64,000 nucleotides of DNA, from positions 2,312,823 to 2,376,822 of the forward strand of contig UYJD01000001.1 in assembly GCA_900618795.1 (NCBI GenBank), written 5' to 3'. Below the pieces are notes generated by a model, which worked only from the letters and a program-made list of their open reading frames with translations, was not told the DNA's origin and did no database searches. Position 1 is the first letter of the stretch. Each line of letters starts with the position of its first letter. Origin of the DNA: Cyanodermella asteris (taxonomy: Eukaryota > Ascomycota > Lecanoromycetes > Ostropales > Stictidaceae). This document shows positions 63,012 to 64,000 of the stretch, piece after piece. The position numbers were made by a program, and so were the translations under genes.

Positions 63012-63419
63012 CTATTCTTGGTCCTTGTATATGACCCCGCCTATCCTTTTCAACACTGGATCTTTCTCAATTTCATCTACTGTCGCAGTGATTTTTTTTG
63101 TGCACCTCCATCGCGTTGATAGCGTACCAGACTTGACGCGTCGACGCTTTACCAAAGAGAGAAGAGAAGTCACCAATCGTAAGAGCTCGATCAACATGCG
63201 GAAGCTAATACCAAGATTGTCACGCTGAGCCACTGATGGAGGCGCACAAAAAACCTCCCTGCGACACTGTATAGTTGCCAGTAGCTCAATATCGGCGAAC
63301 TCTACCCGGCGATACGTTCCCAGACCATCGACATTTTGCAAAATCAAGCCCGTCGTGTCGCCCGGGTCTTCCAAATCGCTGTGCCGAGCTTGGTCATGAT
63401 CTTTAGAGGGAGAATACAA
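63012..63419 (-). CDS. Possible exon(s) of an unrecognised gene
   Basis: A 136-codon open frame without an ATG at its start has good coding texture over its first 80 codons: DLEDPGDTTGLILQNVDGLG, YRRVEFADIELLATIQCRRE and APPSVAQRDNLGISFRMLIE. The end (ITATVDEIEKDPVLKRIGG) may be joined by an intron whose donor follows ELLRL near 63175 and whose acceptor is CGACAG near 63080. The true start is not visible, because a stop lies about ten codons upstream in frame. I do not recognise the family. It may be a partial or decayed gene. Confidence 0.35.
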   Translation of the reverse strand: MYSPSKDHDQARHSDLEDPGDTTGLILQNVDGLGTYRRVEFADIELLATIQCRREVFCAPPSVAQRDNLGISFRMLIELLRLVTSLLSLVKRRRVKSGTLSTRWRCTKKITATVDEIEKDPVLKRIGGVIYKDQE

Positions 63420-63755
63420 AGGTGTGGAAGACCATGCTCCCTAGCAGGAATAGAAGCTGAATCACATACGCAACGACTTTGGCCTACCCGCCTTGCGCAT
63501 CGTGACTTCTTTAGCAAGTGGTGATGTACACGGTGACACCCCTTATATCTCATGCACAGACCCTACGATATTGATGAGCGCTTGTGAAATCTGTACCATA
63601 TCATTACTAAGAACGCCATCTGTTGGAGATATTCAATCTTTCCACGACAAAAGAAACAGGATTGTCATGGCCGTAAAAACCGAACGCTCAAATCACGAAA
63701 CCCAAACCCCATTCCGCTTGTCGTACAAAGTCTTCCTCGCAGTCAAAGACACAGC
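63420..63755. other. Intergenic region
   Basis: These 336 bp hold nothing I can support besides the 3' end of the last gene. Confidence 0.3.
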
Positions 63756-64000
63756 TCATTTCTTCTTCTTGTCACCTCCCATGCCCAGTGCTTCCGTAAT
63801 GGATCCCAGGCCGAGTCCACCGAGCAACTTGTCGATTCCAAGACCGCCCAGTAATCCATTGACCAATCCTCCGAGGCCAAGGCCGTTCAACAATCGGCCC
63901 ACAAGCCCAAGTACGCCAGCGAGGAGTAGACCGACCGCCGCAATGATCTGGAACAGCGGCTCCGTGAGCAAGCCCCAAAGCGGGTTCAGCTTCTTCTTCG
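63756..64000 (-). CDS. Gly/Leu-rich membrane-type protein, C-terminal part (runs off right edge)
   Basis: Only the last 81 codons or so are inside the window. They read KKKLNPLWGLLTEPLFQIIA, then repeated Gly/Leu segments (LLLAGVLGLVGRLLNGLG, GGLVNGLLGGLG, KLLGGLGLGS) and end GMGGDKKKK. The pattern of amphipathic G-L-x-G-L repeats with a basic end suggests a small membrane-active or surface protein of a kind common in Dothideomycetes, but I cannot name a family. The N-terminus, including any signal peptide, lies beyond base 64000. Confidence 0.65.
   Translation of the reverse strand, partial: KKKLNPLWGLLTEPLFQIIAAVGLLLAGVLGLVGRLLNGLGLGGLVNGLLGGLGIDKLLGGLGLGSITEALGMGGDKKKK

Noticed and set aside
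1-64000. CRISPR array, rRNA operon or organellar insert
   Set aside because: No regularly spaced direct repeats of the right size, no rRNA-like blocks and no organellar gene order were seen.
1-64000. LTR retroelement, Polinton or other virus-like element
   Set aside because: No reverse transcriptase, integrase, capsid or long terminal repeat sequence was recognised. The only mobile element supported is the short MITE-like one.

Overview
The window is nuclear DNA of a filamentous ascomycete. Genes are dense, on both strands, and mostly interrupted by zero to three short GT-AG introns, often about 45-60 nt with CTAAC/CTAAT-like branch points. The gene set is fungal: siderophore transporter, HET-domain protein, fungal neutral ceramidase, hybrid histidine kinase, terpene synthase, Dur3-type urea permease. 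Protein similarity by eye suggests a Dothideomycete, but that is an impression. No rRNA, CRISPR array, organellar DNA or retroelement coding was seen.

Layout. 1-8.6 kb: SAGA subunit Spt7 (3' end off the window), a VanZ-like membrane protein, an EI24/Rrt8-like membrane protein, an Arg/Asp-rich orphan, and FEN1. 8.9-13.3 kb: a HET-domain gene carrying one in-frame stop and a CDK-like kinase with an altered catalytic loop. 14.5-22.6 kb: a siderophore-type MFS transporter and a full-size ABCG transporter, divergent over a 2.3 kb spacer. 22.9-28.7 kb: a housekeeping block with diphthine methylesterase DPH7, a roughly 75-bp tandem repeat, mitochondrial uS17, the mitochondrial citrate carrier and protein isoaspartyl methyltransferase. 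29-37 kb: an accessory, gene-poor stretch with a decayed aldo-keto reductase, degraded coding-like sequence, a PPxY/glycine-zipper protein, a terpene synthase and a 276-bp MITE-like element with clear target duplication. 37.2-44.2 kb: a 1558-aa hybrid histidine kinase and a P450 split by a frameshift. 45.2-56 kb: a disordered orphan, PIG-H/Gpi15, Pol III subunit Rpc17, Nop58 with a very long acidic/basic tail, a single-pass membrane protein and Tma16. 57-64 kb: a neutral ceramidase with Thr where the nucleophilic Ser is expected, a Dur3-like urea transporter, one orphan exon, and the 3' end of a Gly/Leu-rich protein off the right edge.

How they fit together. Two divergent pairs share promoters of about 460 bp: uS17m with the citrate carrier (both mitochondrial) and Rpc17 with Nop58 (both serving ribosome production). 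With Tma16 nearby, several genes serve translation (uS17m, DPH7, Rpc17, Nop58, Tma16). The siderophore transporter, ABCG pump, terpene synthase, P450, HET gene, ceramidase and urea permease form the environment-facing set. No complete secondary-metabolite cluster is present: the only terpene synthase and P450 lie 8 kb apart with a signalling kinase between them. The most notable observations are the Ser-to-Thr ceramidase, the terpene synthase lacking the Asn of its second metal motif, the MITE-like element, the tandem repeat after DPH7 and the extended Nop58. I did not find a convincing new multi-gene system.
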